DNA of 55,386 nucleotides from JBLIDK01 sp047632595 (GTDB lineage Bacteria; Bacteroidota; Bacteroidia; Sphingobacteriales; Sphingobacteriaceae). Shown here piece after piece: positions 54,117 through 55,386 of this stretch (the first letter of the stretch is position 1; every line of letters begins with the position of its first letter). Position numbers and translations under genes: made by a program. The notes below the pieces were generated by a model, which did not search any database, had not been told where the DNA came from, and saw nothing but the letters and a program-made list of their open reading frames with translations. The stretch lies in NCBI GenBank assembly GCA_047632595.1, contig JBLIDK010000008.1, positions 1 to 55,386 on the forward strand, written 5' to 3'.

Positions 54117-54222
54117 GCAGTAATATTGTTGTTACTACCTAAACACTTTTATCTTAGCGTAGTTGTGTTTTAGCCAATAAACTATAGTTTTGTAGTTCGA
54201 ATAAAGTCAATTTAACTAATTA

Positions 54223-55386
54223 ATGCGCAGAGTATCATTTATAATTCTAGTAGCTATTACTTCAATAGTTTTTTCTTCATGCGATAAGAAGCTTGAAAAA
54301 GAATCTAACCTCATTCCAATTGAGGACTTATTTCGTGACCCTGAAATATCCGAATTAAAAATCAGTCCAGACGGATCTCAAATCGCTTTTTTATCCCCTA
54401 TAGAAGGGTCAATGCAAATTTACGTGCAAGATGTAGCAACGGGAGAAAAGGTGTGTATCACTGAGGGAAATACTCACCGAGTATCAAATTTCTACTGGAA
54501 AGGAAATAGCAAAATTACTTACTTGATGGATCATCAAGGAGACGAAAATTTTGTGCTTTACATTGTAAATATTAACGGGACAGGTAGAAGACAAGTTACT
54601 CCAACTGACCAGGTGAGAGTATGGGTTTTAGACGAATTACGCAATTCTCCAAATGAAGTATTAATTCAAATGAATGCACGTAACCCTGAGCGTTTTGATG
54701 TTTTTAAACTCAATGTTTTATCCGGGAAAATGCAAATAATTGCCAAAAATCCTGGAAATATTGAAAAGTGGTATGTAGATCATAGTGGAGAATTAAGGTT
54801 GGCGATGGCAACCGAAGGCTTAACCAGAATATTATATAAGGTTCAGAATAGAAATTTTGAAAAAGTACTAGAGTTTTCATTCGGAGACAGAGTAGAGCCA
54901 TTAATATTTACTTTCGATAACAAAAACATTTATGCTAGCTCAAATATTGGAAGAGACAAGCAGGCAATTGTTGAAATAGACCTTAAAACTGGAAAAGAAT
55001 TAGATACTTTAGCAAGCAGTGCACGTGCCGATGTAAGACATTTAGAATATAGTCCTAAAAATAAGGTGCTTTTGTTTGCTAAATACACCACTTGGCGTGA
55101 TGAGTATATTTTTTTGGACGCATCAGCTGAAGGTCTATATGATTTGTTGGACAGTAAAATAATTGGCCTAGAGAAGAAAATTCTAGATCATGATTTAGCA
55201 GAAGAGAAATTTATTATTTACGCTTATAATGATGTTAACAAAGGCGAGTATTTTTATGTGGATGTAATTACTGAGAAAATCACTAAAATAGGTGAAGCTT
55301 GCCCTTGGTTAAATGAAGATAAAATGGCCAAAATGGAGCCAATAAAATTTCAAAGTAGAGATGGTTTGTGGGTGACAGGTTATTTA
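54223..55386 (+). CDS. S9-family prolyl oligopeptidase-like lipoprotein (5' part, runs off the window)
   Basis: The frame starts at 54223 and stays open for 388 codons to the edge. A lipoprotein signal (RRVSFIILVAITSIVFSSC, Cys 20) precedes a beta-propeller of the DPP/S9 type: IEDLFRDPEISELKISPDGS, MQIYVQDVATGEKV and YWKGNSKITYLMD, with repeated NINGTGR-like turns. The C-terminal alpha/beta hydrolase with Ser-Asp-His lies beyond the edge; the last residues (KFQSRDGLWVTGYL) are the usual lead-in to it. It likely digests peptides at the cell envelope. Confidence 0.85.
   Translation, partial: MRRVSFIILVAITSIVFSSCDKKLEKESNLIPIEDLFRDPEISELKISPDGSQIAFLSPIEGSMQIYVQDVATGEKVCITEGNTHRVSNFYWKGNSKITYLMDHQGDENFVLYIVNINGTGRRQVTPTDQVRVWVLDELRNSPNEVLIQMNARNPERFDVFKLNVLSGKMQIIAKNPGNIEKWYVDHSGELRLAMATEGLTRILYKVQNRNFEKVLEFSFGDRVEPLIFTFDNKNIYASSNIGRDKQAIVEIDLKTGKELDTLASSARADVRHLEYSPKNKVLLFAKYTTWRDEYIFLDASAEGLYDLLDSKIIGLEKKILDHDLAEEKFIIYAYNDVNKGEYFYVDVITEKITKIGEACPWLNEDKMAKMEPIKFQSRDGLWVTGYL

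Overview
The window looks like chromosomal DNA of a low-GC member of the Bacteroidota, most likely a flavobacterium-type (Flavobacteriales) lineage. Three things point there. Type IX secretion and gliding proteins are spread along it (PorU, PorV, PorP/SprF-like, GldJ, GldH, plus one secreted protein with a gliding-type C-terminal domain). Exact copies of the Bacteroidota -7 box TAnnTTTG sit in front of many genes, with little Shine-Dalgarno signal. The gene neighbourhoods (gldJ-murF, gldH-holB, porU-porV) are also typical of the phylum. No rRNA, tRNA or CRISPR array was seen.

Layout. 1-3661 is accessory DNA on the minus strand: a XerC/D-like tyrosine recombinase, then an attC-like long hairpin, then a small HTH regulator with an operator-like inverted repeat, then a type I methyltransferase (hsdM) and the start of its specificity subunit (hsdS, cut by the window edge). 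3801-9463 is housekeeping on the minus strand (hisS, low-molecular-weight phosphatase, SNF2 helicase, dapF). 9652-14928 is plus strand: a DegP/HtrA protease, then pyruvate dehydrogenase E1 alpha and E2 followed by a histidine ammonia-lyase. 14993-23439 has a T9SS cargo protein, ridA, a ComA-like phosphosulfolactate synthase overlapping a DUF368 (PopT-type) membrane protein and aroE, then uvrB, an M28 peptidase and an HU protein. 23909-25441 is a tight trmB-atl-tag group. 25496-32191 is sod, then porU-porV-ispF-tadA reading leftward. 32328-36163 is porP/sprF-like, gldJ and murF reading rightward, meeting gldH-holB head-on. ruvX-def, a carboxypeptidase-regulatory-like protein, a NifU-domain protein and Mrp follow.

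41015-42557 is decayed DNA: a frameshifted lipoprotein gene with a G8 tract, then a stop-riddled tyrosine recombinase whose box I arginine and nucleophile tyrosine appear replaced. After it come a FAS1 lipoprotein, a DUF3108 protein, polA, a frameshifted exported protein, ppk-ppx (polyphosphate), a RmuC-like coiled-coil protein, a divergent FAD oxidoreductase / di-haem peroxidase pair and the start of an S9 peptidase cut by the right edge.

Working together: PorU, PorV, the PorP-like protein, GldJ and GldH belong to one secretion/gliding machine, and the 14993 protein is a likely substrate. UvrB, the alkyltransferase-like protein, Tag, PolA, RuvX and perhaps the RmuC-like protein form a dispersed DNA-repair set. 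Mrp and the NifU-domain protein are a neighbouring Fe-S pair. The most unusual structure is the recombinase / attC-like hairpin / regulator / restriction-modification arrangement at the left end.
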